From: Achromobacter spanius
GTDB lineage: Bacteria > Pseudomonadota > Gammaproteobacteria > Burkholderiales > Burkholderiaceae_B
Assembly: GCF_029637605.1 (NCBI RefSeq)
Contig: NZ_CP121261.1
Coordinates: 2,914,001-2,978,000 of the forward strand
Direction: 5' to 3'
DNA: 64,000 nt
Part shown: in pieces, positions 7,907 through 16,922 of the stretch
Layout of the letters: each line of letters begins with the position of its first letter
How positions within the stretch are numbered: the first letter of the stretch is position 1
Made by a program: the position numbers and the translations under genes
Notes under the pieces: generated by a model
Database searches by the model: none
Told to the model about the DNA's origin: nothing
The model's input: the letters and a program-made list of their open reading frames with translations, nothing else

Positions 7907-9100
7907 ATGAACTCACATGCCCCTTCGCCCCTGGCCGGTGTTACAGGCCAACGCATCCTGACGCCGCGTGGCGTCGAACAAGCCAGCCTGCGCTTTCAGG
8001 GCGGACTCATCGACGACGGCGGCGGCTCGCCCACGCGCGGCGCGCCCTGGTTCGACGCCGGTCAACTGCTGGTGCTGCCCGGCATCGTGGACCTGCACGG
8101 TGACGCCTTCGAGCGCGCCATCATGCCCCGCCCCAGTGTCACCTTTCCGTATGACAGCGCCTTGTTCGACGTAGACCGCCAACTGCTGGCCAACGGCATC
8201 ACCACCGAATTCCACGGCGTGACCTTGTCCTGGGAAGGCGGGCTGCGCGGCGAGGCCTATGCCGAACGGATGTTCGATGCGCTGGAGCGCATGCAGCCGA
8301 TGATGGGCGCGCGGCACTACGTGCATCTGCGCTTTGAAACGCACCATGTTGGCGGCGTGGAGCTGGCCCAGCAGTGGATCCGCGATGGTCGTGTGCGCTT
8401 TCTGGCGCTGAACGACCACCTGCCCGGCATGGCCCGCCGCCTGGGCGACGACCGCAAGCTGATGCAGTACGCCAACCGCGCGGAATGCGATCTGGACACC
8501 TTCCAGCAACGCATACGCGCCGCGATGTCGGCGGCGGATTCCGTGGCCGACGCCATGCGCGAACTGACGCTGTGCGCGCAGGCGGCCGGCTTGAAGGTCG
8601 CCTCGCATGATGACCCCGACGCCGCCACGCGCCGCTACTACCATCAACTGGGCTGCGGCGTGGCCGAGTTTCCGCTGACCCGCGACGCCGCCTGCGTGGC
8701 GCGCGAACTGGGAAATTCCGTGGTCTTCGGCGCGCCCAATGTCGTGCGCGGCGGCAGCCACACCGGCGCGCCCAGCGCCACCGAGATGGTGCAGGCGGGC
8801 CTGTGCGACATCCTGACGTCTGACTATTACTACCCGGCGCCGCTGGCCGCCGTGATGCGCCTGGTGCAAGACGGCGTGCTGCCGCTGGCGCAGGCCTGGA
8901 ACCTGGTGTCGATGAACCCCGCCCGCGCCGCCGGCTTGAAAGACCGAGGCGCACTGGCGCCGGGGCTGATCGCCGACGCCATCGTGGTGGACGACAACGT
9001 GGCGGGCTTGCCGCGCGTGGTGGCCGCCATTGTGGGCGGCGAACTGCGCTACGCCACGCGCGTGTTCGGCGACGGCCACAGCCAACGCATGGCGGCTTGA
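7907..9100 (+). CDS. phnM: PhnM-like amidohydrolase, second copy (phnM2)
   Basis: A 397-residue paralogue of PhnM. It retains the amidohydrolase metal motif PGIVDLHGDAFERAIMPRP, the ASHDDPDA motif and the strongly conserved VVFGAPNVVRGGSHTG ... LCDILTSDYYYPAPL block. The segment that reads MDHSPGQ in classic PhnM is here NDHLPGMAR, so the two copies in this locus are not recent duplicates and may differ in substrate. Presumed activity is the same diphosphatase step on ribose alkylphosphonate triphosphate. Its TGA overlaps the next gene's ATG (TGATG), and the unit continues to phnN. The family call is firm; the division of labour with phnM is unknown. Confidence 0.85.
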   Translation: MNSHAPSPLAGVTGQRILTPRGVEQASLRFQGGLIDDGGGSPTRGAPWFDAGQLLVLPGIVDLHGDAFERAIMPRPSVTFPYDSALFDVDRQLLANGITTEFHGVTLSWEGGLRGEAYAERMFDALERMQPMMGARHYVHLRFETHHVGGVELAQQWIRDGRVRFLALNDHLPGMARRLGDDRKLMQYANRAECDLDTFQQRIRAAMSAADSVADAMRELTLCAQAAGLKVASHDDPDAATRRYYHQLGCGVAEFPLTRDAACVARELGNSVVFGAPNVVRGGSHTGAPSATEMVQAGLCDILTSDYYYPAPLAAVMRLVQDGVLPLAQAWNLVSMNPARAAGLKDRGALAPGLIADAIVVDDNVAGLPRVVAAIVGGELRYATRVFGDGHSQRMAA

Positions 9101-9861
9101 TGTCCACACTTATGCCCATGCCGCTTGCCCACCGCTACGCCTTGTACCTGTCGCCCAGTGGACCGTGGCGCGAATGCGGCAGCCGTTGGCTGGGCCGCTG
9201 CGCCGACACGGGCGCCCTGCTGCCGCCCTTGCCCGGCCAGCCCGAGGCCTCACGGGGCTGGACCGACGCGCCGCGCCATTACGGCCTGCATGCCACCCTG
9301 AAGCCGCCCTTCCGGCTGGCCTCCGGCGCCACGCCTCAGGCGTTGGACGCGGCGGTGCGCACGCTGGTCCAGGGTCTCAGCCCGTTTGCCCTGACACTGG
9401 AATGCGAAACGCTGCGCGGCTTTTTAGCCTGGCGCATTGCGGACGCGGACAAACAAGGCCAGGCCCGCATCCAGGCGCTGGCAGATGCTGCCGTACAGGC
9501 GTTGGACGCCTTTCGCGCCCCGCCCACGCCCGAGGAAATCGCGCGGCGCCAACCCCATGCGCTGACACCCGAACAACGGGAAATGCTGACGCGTTGGGGC
9601 TACCCGTATGTCTTCGACACCTACACCTTTCACATCACGCTGACCGGCAAGCTGGCGGGCGACGCCCTGGAGCAGGCGCAACGCAGCATCGCCGCCTTTG
9701 CCGACCCGCTGCGCGGCCAGGCGATGGCGGTATCCGGCGTCAGCCTCTTCGTGCAGTCGGAACCTGGCGCCGATTTTGTCGCAGCGCGCCATTACCATTT
9801 CGACGGCACGCAGTCCGACGCCCTTGGCGCGCCTGCCCTGCAAGGCCCCGCCGCGCCATGA
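9100..9861 (+). CDS. DUF1045 phosphonate-metabolism protein, 2H phosphoesterase-like
   Basis: A 253-residue member of the DUF1045 family (putative phosphonate metabolism protein), which occurs beside phnN/phnM in many proteobacteria. It shows the two H-x-T/S-x motifs of 2H phosphoesterases: HATLKPPF near residue 65 and HITLTGKL near residue 178. 2H enzymes open cyclic phosphodiesters, and C-P lyase releases ribose 1,2-cyclic phosphate 5-phosphate, which in E. coli is opened by the metallo-hydrolase PhnP. No PhnP is encoded in this window, so this protein is a plausible functional replacement; that is inference. The ATG at 9100 overlaps the phnM2 stop and the gene overlaps phnN by 4 bp. Confidence 0.82.
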   Translation: MSTLMPMPLAHRYALYLSPSGPWRECGSRWLGRCADTGALLPPLPGQPEASRGWTDAPRHYGLHATLKPPFRLASGATPQALDAAVRTLVQGLSPFALTLECETLRGFLAWRIADADKQGQARIQALADAAVQALDAFRAPPTPEEIARRQPHALTPEQREMLTRWGYPYVFDTYTFHITLTGKLAGDALEQAQRSIAAFADPLRGQAMAVSGVSLFVQSEPGADFVAARHYHFDGTQSDALGAPALQGPAAP

Positions 9862-10448
9862 CCAAGCCCGCCCCACCCTTGCCGCCCGCCGACGGTGCGC
9901 GCTTGATCTATCTGATGGGTGCATCGGGCAGCGGCAAGGACACCTTGCTGCGCTGGCTGCGCGCGCACCTGCGTGCGGAAGAACCGGTGTTGGTGGCGCA
10001 CCGCTACATCACCCGCGATAGCGGCAGCACCGAAGACGCGCTGGCATTGACGTCGGAAGAGTTTGCGCGACGCGCGGCGCTGGGTTGCTTTGCCCTGCGT
10101 TGGGCCAGCCATGGCTTGCAATACGGCATCGGCATCGAAATCGACACCTGGCTGGCCTGCGGCGCGGCGGTGATCGTGAACGGCTCGCGCGAGCATCTGC
10201 AAGCGGCGCACCAGCGCTACCCGGCATTGACTGCCGTAGAGATCACCGTAGACCCGTCCGTGCTTGCACAACGGCTGGCGGGCCGGGGCCGCGAAAGCGC
10301 GGACCAGATTCAGGAGCGGCTGGCGCGCGCGGCACAGGGCTTTGCCATTCCGCCGCACTGCGCCTACACGCGGATCAGCAACGACGCCGCGCATGACGTC
10401 GCGGCGGCGGCCTTATTGGGCATCGCGCGCCGGGCGTTGGCGGGCTGA
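9858..10448 (+). CDS. phnN: PhnN, ribose 1,5-bisphosphate phosphokinase
   Basis: Guanylate-kinase-like enzyme of 196 residues that phosphorylates ribose 1,5-bisphosphate to PRPP, returning the ribose of the C-P lyase pathway to nucleotide metabolism. Walker A is GASGSGKDT near residue 22; the acceptor-site region HRYITRDSGSTEDALALT and the lid region with RLAGRGRESADQIQERLARA are intact. The start at 9858 gives an ATGA overlap with DUF1045; the frame is open far upstream, but that part is antisense-free read-in from the overlapping gene. Last gene of the phnF-led unit. Confidence 0.92.
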   Translation: MTKPAPPLPPADGARLIYLMGASGSGKDTLLRWLRAHLRAEEPVLVAHRYITRDSGSTEDALALTSEEFARRAALGCFALRWASHGLQYGIGIEIDTWLACGAAVIVNGSREHLQAAHQRYPALTAVEITVDPSVLAQRLAGRGRESADQIQERLARAAQGFAIPPHCAYTRISNDAAHDVAAAALLGIARRALAG

Positions 10449-10535
10449 AGCGGCTGGCTGCTGAAGCTCCTGGCTGAACGGCGTGCTTGCAGACTGGCTG
10501 GCGCGGCGGGCCCAGCAAAAGCCGCTGTCCAAAGA

Positions 10536-11513
10536 TCAAGCCGCCGCCGGCGCCCCGAAGCCCGCGCCCTCGGGCAGCCCGGCATCCACGCACAAGTCCA
10601 GCAGGATTTCCGAAAACCGCTCTTCCGCCGCCAGCACCTGTTCGCGCTTGCGGCGGATCAGGTTGATGGGCGGCAGTTCCCAACCGAAATCCCAAGGCAG
10701 CATGCCCAGCTTGCCGCGCTGGCAAAGCTCGCGCGCGATGTCTTCCGGCACTACGGAAATCAGCGTCTCGTTCATGGTCAGCATGCCTTCGATGACATCC
10801 GTGGAATAGGCTTCGAGCACGGGCGACGGCGGACGCAGCCCCGCGCGGATGAAGTGTTCAACGATCAATTGCCGCGTGGGCGTGTTGGCGGCCGGCAGCA
10901 CCCAGTCCATGGCGGCCACGGCCGCCCAATCGGGCCGGCGCCGCGCCAGGCGTTGGGCCAGGCGGCTATGCGCGATCAAGCGCGGCCGCTGACGGTACAG
11001 CACGCGGTGGATCAGGTCGTCCAGCGTCACCGTGGACGTGGCGCGGCTGATGATGCAGTCCAGTTCATGGCGGCGCAACATGGGCACCAGGTGGTCCGTG
11101 GTGGCGCGGTGCAGCGTCAGCGTGACGCCATAGCGCTGGTGCAGGCGGCTGATGGCGGTGGTCAGCAAGGCGCTGGACACATAGGGCACCACGCCCACGT
11201 TCAGATGCGCCGAATGGCCCGCGTGCAGGGCTTCGACTTCGCGCGCCCACAGGTCCAGATCGCTCTGCATATGCCGCGCGCGGACCAGCGCCAGATTGCC
11301 CAGCGCCGTGGGCAGCAGCCCGCGCCCGCTGCGCAGGAACAAGGGCCCGCCGAAAATATCCTCAAGCTCGGCCAGCGCCTTGGTCACGGCGGGCTGGCTG
11401 ATGCCGGTGGCCGCCGCCACGCGCGTCAGCGAACCGTGCTTGGCGATGTTGGTCAGCAAGGCCAGGTGGCGGTGTTTCAGGCGGTTGGACAGGCGGGCTG
11501 CATCCCAGCTCAT
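10536..11513 (-). CDS. LysR-family transcriptional regulator
   Basis: A 325-residue LysR-type regulator. The N-terminal winged helix spans about residues 12-70 (HRHLALLTNIAKHGSLTRVAAATGISQPAVTKALAELEDIFG, shown here by its key residues SQPAVTKALAELE), followed by a periplasmic-binding-protein-like effector domain. The layout resembles the GbpR/CbbR group. The start at MSWDAARL is preferred to one six codons earlier. It is divergent from the GGT-like gene with 109 bp between the starts, the classic LysR arrangement, so it probably controls the GGT-Bug-GAF operon. Effector unknown. Confidence 0.85.
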   Translation of the reverse strand: MSWDAARLSNRLKHRHLALLTNIAKHGSLTRVAAATGISQPAVTKALAELEDIFGGPLFLRSGRGLLPTALGNLALVRARHMQSDLDLWAREVEALHAGHSAHLNVGVVPYVSSALLTTAISRLHQRYGVTLTLHRATTDHLVPMLRRHELDCIISRATSTVTLDDLIHRVLYRQRPRLIAHSRLAQRLARRRPDWAAVAAMDWVLPAANTPTRQLIVEHFIRAGLRPPSPVLEAYSTDVIEGMLTMNETLISVVPEDIARELCQRGKLGMLPWDFGWELPPINLIRRKREQVLAAEERFSEILLDLCVDAGLPEGAGFGAPAAA

Positions 11514-11622
11514 GGCTTTCTCTATAACCAAACAGTTATTGAATTATGCCAACAAAGATGATTCCAGTTATTTCACAACCCTATACTTCTTCTCGTCCCT
11601 TACCCACAGCCGCCCCGCCATC

Positions 11623-13458
11623 ATGAGCGCCTCCTTCACCACCCGTCCTGAAATACGCGGCACCTTCGGTGTCGTGTCGTCCACGCATTGGCTGGCGTCG
11701 CAGGTGGCCATGGGGGTGCTGGAACGCGGCGGCAACGCCTATGACGCGGCCGTGGCCGGGGGCTTCACGCTGCAGATCGTGGAGCCGCACCTGAACGGCC
11801 CCGGCGGCGAAGTGCCCATTCTGTTCTGGAGCGAAAACGAACAACGCATGCGCGCGCTGTGCGGTCAAGGCCCGGCGCCCGCGCTGGCCACGCCCGCCGC
11901 GTTCCGCGCGCTGGGCGTGGAAATGGTGCCCGGCATTGGACTGTTGCCCGCGACGGTTCCCGGCGCGTTCGGCGCCTGGCTGACGCTGCTGCGCGACTAC
12001 GGCACGTGGGAACTGGCCGACGTGCTGCGCCCCGCCATCGACTATGCCCGCCACGGCTTCCCACTGGTGCCGCGCGTGTCGCAGGCGGTGCTGGCCGTGC
12101 AGGCGCTGTTTCGGGATGAGTGGACCACGTCGCGCGATGTCTGGATGCCCGATGGCCGCGTGCCCGCGCCGGAATCCCTGTTTCGCACGCCCGCAATCGC
12201 CGACACGTACACGCGCATCCTGGATCAGGCGCATGCCGCCAGCAGTGATCGGATCGGCCGCATCGACGCCGCCTTGAACTGCTGGTATCGCGGCTTCGTC
12301 GCCGATGCCATCGACGCTTACTACACCGAAGCCGAGGTGCGCGACACCACCGGCCAGCGCAATCGCGGACTGCTGCGCAAGGCCGACATGGCCGACTGGC
12401 GCGCCACCTACGATGACCCCGTCACCACGCAGTACGGCCGCTATACCGTGGCCAAGTGCGGCGTGTGGTCGCAAGGGCCGGTGCATTTGCAGCAGTTGGC
12501 GATGCTGCGTCATCTGGGCATGGAAGGCCTGGACCCCACATCGCCAGAATTCGTACACCGCATTGCCGAAGCGGCCAAGCTGGCGTTCGCGGACCGCGCC
12601 GCCTGGTATGGCGACCCCGACTTCACGCCCGTGCCCTTGGCCGCGCTGCTCAGCGACGCCTATGCGCGCGAACGCGCTGCCCTCATCAAAGCCACCGCAT
12701 CCACCGTGCTTCGGCCCGGCAGCCCCGACGGGCTTGCCCCCCGCCTGCCCGACCTGGCCGCCGCCGACCGCACGCTGGCCGCTTCCGACACGCGCTTTGG
12801 CGTGGGCGAGCCTACGTTCGCCGCCTTGCCGCCGGTGGCCGAATGGGCCGCGCGCGAAATCTTCGTGGGCGATACCTGCCAGATCGACGTGATCGACCGC
12901 GACGGCAACATGGTGGCCGCCACGCCCTCGGGCGGCTGGCTGTCGTCAAGCCCCGTCGTGCCCGGACTGGGCTTCCCACTGACGACCCGCCTGCAAATGA
13001 CCTGGCTGGACGACGGCGTGCCCGGCCAACTGCAAGCCGGCAAGCGCCCGTGCACCACGCTGTCGCCCGGCCTGGTGTTGCGCGATGGGCAACCCTATAT
13101 GGCGTTCGGCACGCCGGGCGGCGACCAGCAGGATCAATGGACCGTGGCGTTCTTCCTGCGGCACGCCATGGGCATGAATCTGCAAGAAGCCATCGACGCG
13201 CCGTCGTGGCATATCGATCATTTCCCGGGCTCATTCTGGCCGCGCACGCAAACGCTGAACCGGCTGACGGTGGAATCGCGCTTGCCCGAGGCCACCCTCG
13301 ACGCGCTGCGCGCCGCCGGCCACAACGTCAAGGTCGGACCGGCCTGGTCCGAAGGCCGCATCAGCGCCTGCACGCGCGAACCCATCGCGGGCGGCGGCCT
13401 GCTGCTGCGCGCGGGGGCCAATCCACGCGGCATGCAGGGCTACGCGGTGGGGCGCTAG
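11623..13458 (+). CDS. Gamma-glutamyltransferase-family (Ntn hydrolase) protein
   Basis: A 611-residue member of the GGT family, of the branch whose small subunit carries ATPSGGWLSSSPVVPGLGF and GTPGGDQQDQW. These enzymes autocleave before a threonine that becomes the nucleophile. In classic GGT the site reads TTHYSVVD; here the aligned residues are TCQIDVID, so the nucleophile (about Thr418) is kept but the next two residues differ. No signal peptide is visible, so it is probably cytoplasmic, unlike E. coli Ggt. Substrate is unknown and may not be glutathione. It heads an operon with a Bug-type binding protein and a GAF protein, which suggests catabolism of an imported amide or gamma-glutamyl-like compound. 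Confidence 0.83.
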   Translation: MSASFTTRPEIRGTFGVVSSTHWLASQVAMGVLERGGNAYDAAVAGGFTLQIVEPHLNGPGGEVPILFWSENEQRMRALCGQGPAPALATPAAFRALGVEMVPGIGLLPATVPGAFGAWLTLLRDYGTWELADVLRPAIDYARHGFPLVPRVSQAVLAVQALFRDEWTTSRDVWMPDGRVPAPESLFRTPAIADTYTRILDQAHAASSDRIGRIDAALNCWYRGFVADAIDAYYTEAEVRDTTGQRNRGLLRKADMADWRATYDDPVTTQYGRYTVAKCGVWSQGPVHLQQLAMLRHLGMEGLDPTSPEFVHRIAEAAKLAFADRAAWYGDPDFTPVPLAALLSDAYARERAALIKATASTVLRPGSPDGLAPRLPDLAAADRTLAASDTRFGVGEPTFAALPPVAEWAAREIFVGDTCQIDVIDRDGNMVAATPSGGWLSSSPVVPGLGFPLTTRLQMTWLDDGVPGQLQAGKRPCTTLSPGLVLRDGQPYMAFGTPGGDQQDQWTVAFFLRHAMGMNLQEAIDAPSWHIDHFPGSFWPRTQTLNRLTVESRLPEATLDALRAAGHNVKVGPAWSEGRISACTREPIAGGGLLLRAGANPRGMQGYAVGR

Positions 13459-13521
13459 TTGCTTATCAACCATTTCCATCCAGCCGGCGTCCAGACCGGC
13501 ACTTTCACAGGGGTAAACACC

Positions 13522-14496
13522 ATGAAGCTGAACTTCCAACGATTGCTGCGCGTGTGCGCGCTGGGCCTGGCCCTGGCCACGCCCGCCTTGTCCCAGGCCG
13601 CCTGGCCTGAAAAACCCATCACGTTGATCGTGCCGTGGGCCGCGGGCGGGTCCACCGACATCCTGGCGCGCGTGCTGTCGGAAGGGCTGACCCAATCGCT
13701 CGGCCAGCCGGTCATTGTGGAAAACCGCTCGGGCGCGTCCGGCAACATCGGCACCACCTTCGTGGCGCGCGCCAAGCCCGACGGCTACACGCTGCTGGTG
13801 GGCTCGATGAGCACGCACACGATGAACCAGGCGCTGTATTCCAATATGCCCTTCGATGGCGTCAAGGACTTCACGCCCATTGCCGAACTGGCCTTGGTGA
13901 CCAACACGATGGTGGTACACCCCTCGGTGCCCGCCAAGAACGTGAAGGAATTCATCGCCTACGTGAAAGAGCGCCCGGACACCGTGGCCTATGCCTCGGC
14001 GGGACAAGGCTCGACCAACCACCTGAGCGCCGCGCTGTTTGAAAAGGCCGCGGGCGTGAAGATGATGCACATCCCCTACCGTGGTGGCGCGCCCGCCGTG
14101 CTGGATACGGTGGCCGGCCGCACGCAGGTGCTGTTCAGCGCCGGCACGCAGACCCTGCCGCACGTGCGCACCGGCAAGCTGACGCTGCTGGGCGTCACCG
14201 AAGAGCAGCGTTCGCCGCTTTTGCCTGAGGTGCCCACGGTGGGCGAAACGCTGCCGGGCTATGAATTGTCGGTCTGGTACGGCGCCTTCGGCCCCGCCGG
14301 CATGCCGCCTGAACTTACCGCCCGCCTGAACCGCGAGATCAACCTGATCTTGAAGCGTCCCGACGTCATCAAGAAAATGGGCGACATGGGCGTGCTGCTG
14401 ACGGAAACCACGCCGGAGCAGTTCGGGCAGATCCTGGCGCGCGATGCCGACAAGTACGGCAAGCTGATCAAGGAACTGGGAATTACCGCTGAATGA
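13522..14496 (+). CDS. Bug-family (TctC-like) periplasmic solute-binding protein
   Basis: Extracytoplasmic binding protein of 324 residues of the Bug/TctC family, hugely expanded in Bordetella and Achromobacter. A signal peptide (MKLNFQRLLRVCALGLALATPALSQA, shown by its LLRVCALGLALA core) precedes the mature start AWPEKPITLIVPWAAGGSTD, the hallmark ligand-loop motif. VPYRGGAP-type and PEVPTVGE motifs follow. AGGGG before the ATG at 13522 supports the start over an upstream in-frame option. No TctA/TctB membrane genes are adjacent, so it would use a transporter encoded elsewhere or act as a sensor. It overlaps the GAF gene by 4 bp. Confidence 0.9.
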   Translation: MKLNFQRLLRVCALGLALATPALSQAAWPEKPITLIVPWAAGGSTDILARVLSEGLTQSLGQPVIVENRSGASGNIGTTFVARAKPDGYTLLVGSMSTHTMNQALYSNMPFDGVKDFTPIAELALVTNTMVVHPSVPAKNVKEFIAYVKERPDTVAYASAGQGSTNHLSAALFEKAAGVKMMHIPYRGGAPAVLDTVAGRTQVLFSAGTQTLPHVRTGKLTLLGVTEEQRSPLLPEVPTVGETLPGYELSVWYGAFGPAGMPPELTARLNREINLILKRPDVIKKMGDMGVLLTETTPEQFGQILARDADKYGKLIKELGITAE

Positions 14497-15005
14497 ACGG
14501 CAAGCCGACTTCCGTGACGCCGGCGCTGGCCGGCGTGCAAGCGATCGCCCTGGCCTATGCCGCCGCCGACTCGGCGGCGGCCTTGCAGGCCATCGACGCC
14601 TACGCCCACGCCTCGCTGGAACACACCCTGTGCACCGTCAACCGCTTTGATGCCGCCACCATGCGCGTGGTGCGCCTGTACAGCTCCAACCCGCAGGCCT
14701 ACCCACCGGGCGGCAGCAAGGACAAGCGTGACACGCCCTGGGGCCGCCACGTGTTGCTGGAACAGCGCGTGTTCGTAGGCGAAGGGGAAGCGGCCATCCG
14801 CGAATTCTTCAACGACCACGACGCCATCCGCAAGCTGGGCCTGCAATCGGTGATCAACGTGCCCGTCGTGTACGACGACGTCTGCCTGGGCACGGTGAAT
14901 TTCCTGATGCCGCGCCCCACCGTGTCGGACGCCGACGTCGACAACGCCCGCCTGGCGGGCTTGCTGGCGCTGCCGGCGCTGTTGGCGGGACAGCAGGCCA
15001 GCTAG
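14493..15005 (+). CDS. GAF domain-containing protein
   Basis: A 170-residue single-domain GAF protein. The pattern LEHTLCTVNRFDAATMRVVRL, then a central VLLEQRVFVGEG and the terminal GLQSVINVPVVYDDVCLGTVNFLM are typical of GAF domains that bind small molecules. No catalytic or DNA-binding domain is attached. It is translationally coupled to the Bug protein by an ATGA overlap, so the two products are probably made in step; a ligand-sensing or ligand-modifying role for the same substrate is a guess. Ends 4 bp before the convergent phnE stop. Confidence 0.75.
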   Translation: MNGKPTSVTPALAGVQAIALAYAAADSAAALQAIDAYAHASLEHTLCTVNRFDAATMRVVRLYSSNPQAYPPGGSKDKRDTPWGRHVLLEQRVFVGEGEAAIREFFNDHDAIRKLGLQSVINVPVVYDDVCLGTVNFLMPRPTVSDADVDNARLAGLLALPALLAGQQAS

Positions 15006-15009
15006 ATCA

Positions 15010-15804
15010 CTAGATCAACGCCCGCCGGATCCGCGAGGACAGCATGTCGATGACCACCACGAAGGCCACGATGATGATCATCACCGCGCAGGTTTCGGCG
15101 TAGCGGAAGCTGCGGATGATTTCCCACAGCACGGTGCCGATGCCGCCGGCACCCACAATGCCCACCACCGACGCCGACCGCACGTTGGATTCAAAGCGGT
15201 AGAGCGAATACGAAATCCACAGCGGCAGCACTTGCGGAATGACGCCGTAGACGATTTCTTCCAGCGCATTGGCGCCGGTGGCGCGCACGCCTTCGACGGG
15301 GCGCGGGTCGATGGCTTCAACGGCTTCCGAAAACAGCTTCGCCAGCACCCCGGTCGTGTGCACCCACAGCGCCAGCACGCCGGCGAACGGCCCCAAGCCC
15401 ACGGCCACGATGAACAGCATCGCGAACACCATTTCATTGATGGCGCGGCACGCATCCATCAGGCGTCGCATCGGCTGGTAAACCCAGGCCGGCACCATGT
15501 TCGACGAGCACAGCAGCCCCAGCGGCACGGCCACGACGATGGCCAGGAACGTGCCCCATACCGCGATCTGCACCGTGACGATCATCTCGTCCAGATACAT
15601 GCGCCAGTCGCGGAAATTGGGCGGAAAGAAGTCGGCGGCAAACTGGGCCATGTTGCCCGAATCACGCAGCAGGTCCATGGGCCGCATGTCCGCGCCCTGC
15701 CATGACATGACCAGTAGCGCAAGAACGACGGCCCACACAAGCAGCACGGGCAGCGATGAGCGCGGCGCGGTAGGCAGGCGGGGTGAATGAGTGGCAAGGT
15801 TCAT
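15010..15804 (-). CDS. phnE: PhnE, phosphonate ABC transporter permease
   Basis: Inner-membrane permease of 264 residues for phosphonate uptake. Predicted membrane segments include [60 protein letters not shown] and a C-terminal [17 protein letters not shown]. The EAA-loop region [32 protein letters not shown] contacts the ATPase PhnC. A TTG start ten codons earlier is possible, but the ATG at 15804 is preferred. Last gene of the minus-strand phnC-phnD-phnE operon. Confidence 0.93.
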   Translation of the reverse strand: MNLATHSPRLPTAPRSSLPVLLVWAVVLALLVMSWQGADMRPMDLLRDSGNMAQFAADFFPPNFRDWRMYLDEMIVTVQIAVWGTFLAIVVAVPLGLLCSSNMVPAWVYQPMRRLMDACRAINEMVFAMLFIVAVGLGPFAGVLALWVHTTGVLAKLFSEAVEAIDPRPVEGVRATGANALEEIVYGVIPQVLPLWISYSLYRFESNVRSASVVGIVGAGGIGTVLWEIIRSFRYAETCAVMIIIVAFVVVIDMLSSRIRRALI

Positions 15805-15842
15805 GGAATGGGCGGTCCGCTTGAAGGCGTTCAAAAAGGCAG

Positions 15843-15870
15843 GGCCGGCGCACCAGGCGATGCGCCGGCC
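15843..15870 (-). other. Strong stem-loop between phnD and phnE
   Basis: GGCCGGCGCA and TGCGCCGGCC form a perfect 10-bp stem with an 8-base loop in the 77-bp phnD-phnE gap. There is no T-run. Such hairpins behind binding-protein genes commonly protect the upstream mRNA and lower permease expression relative to the binding protein. Confidence 0.55.
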
Positions 15871-15881
15871 ATACGCCGCGC

Positions 15882-16865
15882 TTATTGCTTGGCGGTGGCA
15901 GGTTGGCCCAGGCTGGCCAGCTTCTTGTCCAGGTCAGCCAGCTGCTGTTGCTTTTCAGCCTGGCCCAGCGTGGTGTCGGATTCGACCTTGGCCTTTTCAC
16001 GCGCCAGTTCGATTTGACGGATGGGCACCAGTTGCTGGTTGTCGGACGCGCGGAAGCCCTGATAGGTCAGCGCCTTCAGGTTGGCCATCTCACGCTGCGC
16101 GTCCTTGCCCTTGCCGTAGTTGACGAAGAAGTCGCGGATGCGGCCCTTCAGGTCGGCGGGCAGGTCGGAACGCATGACCAGCGGATCCGCCGGAATCAAC
16201 GGCGACTTCCACAGCACGCGGACGCTGTCGTTGGCGTCCTTGCCCGTGTTCAGGCGGTAGCGCTCCAGCGCTTCGGTGTTATTGATGGCCACATCCACCT
16301 GCTTGTTGATGACCGACAGCAGGTTGGACTCATGGTTGCTGGAACGCATGGTCTTGAAGAAGGTCTTGGGTTCGATCTTGTTGGCGCCCCACAGGTAGTA
16401 GCCGGGCACAGCGGTGCCGGACGTGGAGTTGGGGTCGCCCGCGCCGTAGCTCAGCTTGCCAGGGCTCTTCAACACGTCATCCAGCGTCTTCAGGTTGCTG
16501 TCCTTGTTGACGATCAAGAGCGACCAATAGCCGGGGTTGCCGTCCTTGTCGATGACCGAGGCGAACACTTCGCCCTTGGCGCGGTCCACGGCTTCGATGG
16601 CCGACTTGTTGCCGAACCAGCCCAACTGCACCTTGTTGAAGCGCATGCCTTCGATGATGCCGGCGTAATCGGATGCGAAGAAGGGCTTGACCGGCACGCC
16701 GACGGCGCGGCTCAGGTCATCAATGACGGGCTGCCAGACGGACTTCAGGTTGGTCGACGACTCGGTCGAGATGATGCCGAAGTTCAAGGTCTTGGTATCT
16801 TCCGCGTGGGCTTGCGTGGACAAGGCCGCGGCGGCGATCAGGGTAACGAAGGTTCTGCGTAGCAT
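15882..16865 (-). CDS. phnD: PhnD, periplasmic phosphonate-binding protein
   Basis: Periplasmic substrate-binding protein of 327 residues that delivers phosphonates to PhnE/PhnC. The signal peptide [21 protein letters not shown] is followed by [21 protein letters not shown]. Typical PhnD features include [29 protein letters not shown] and a [16 protein letters not shown] segment that forms the phosphonate pocket with S/T side chains. The C-terminal 35 residues are a charged coil ([20 protein letters not shown]). It lies between phnC and phnE with 57 and 77 bp gaps. Confidence 0.95.
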   Translation of the reverse strand: MLRRTFVTLIAAAALSTQAHAEDTKTLNFGIISTESSTNLKSVWQPVIDDLSRAVGVPVKPFFASDYAGIIEGMRFNKVQLGWFGNKSAIEAVDRAKGEVFASVIDKDGNPGYWSLLIVNKDSNLKTLDDVLKSPGKLSYGAGDPNSTSGTAVPGYYLWGANKIEPKTFFKTMRSSNHESNLLSVINKQVDVAINNTEALERYRLNTGKDANDSVRVLWKSPLIPADPLVMRSDLPADLKGRIRDFFVNYGKGKDAQREMANLKALTYQGFRASDNQQLVPIRQIELAREKAKVESDTTLGQAEKQQQLADLDKKLASLGQPATAKQ

Positions 16866-16922
16866 GGGTGGCTCCGGGGTAGGAAGGGCAGAGAGGCCGC
16901 GAAGAGCGGAATCAGAAAAAGA

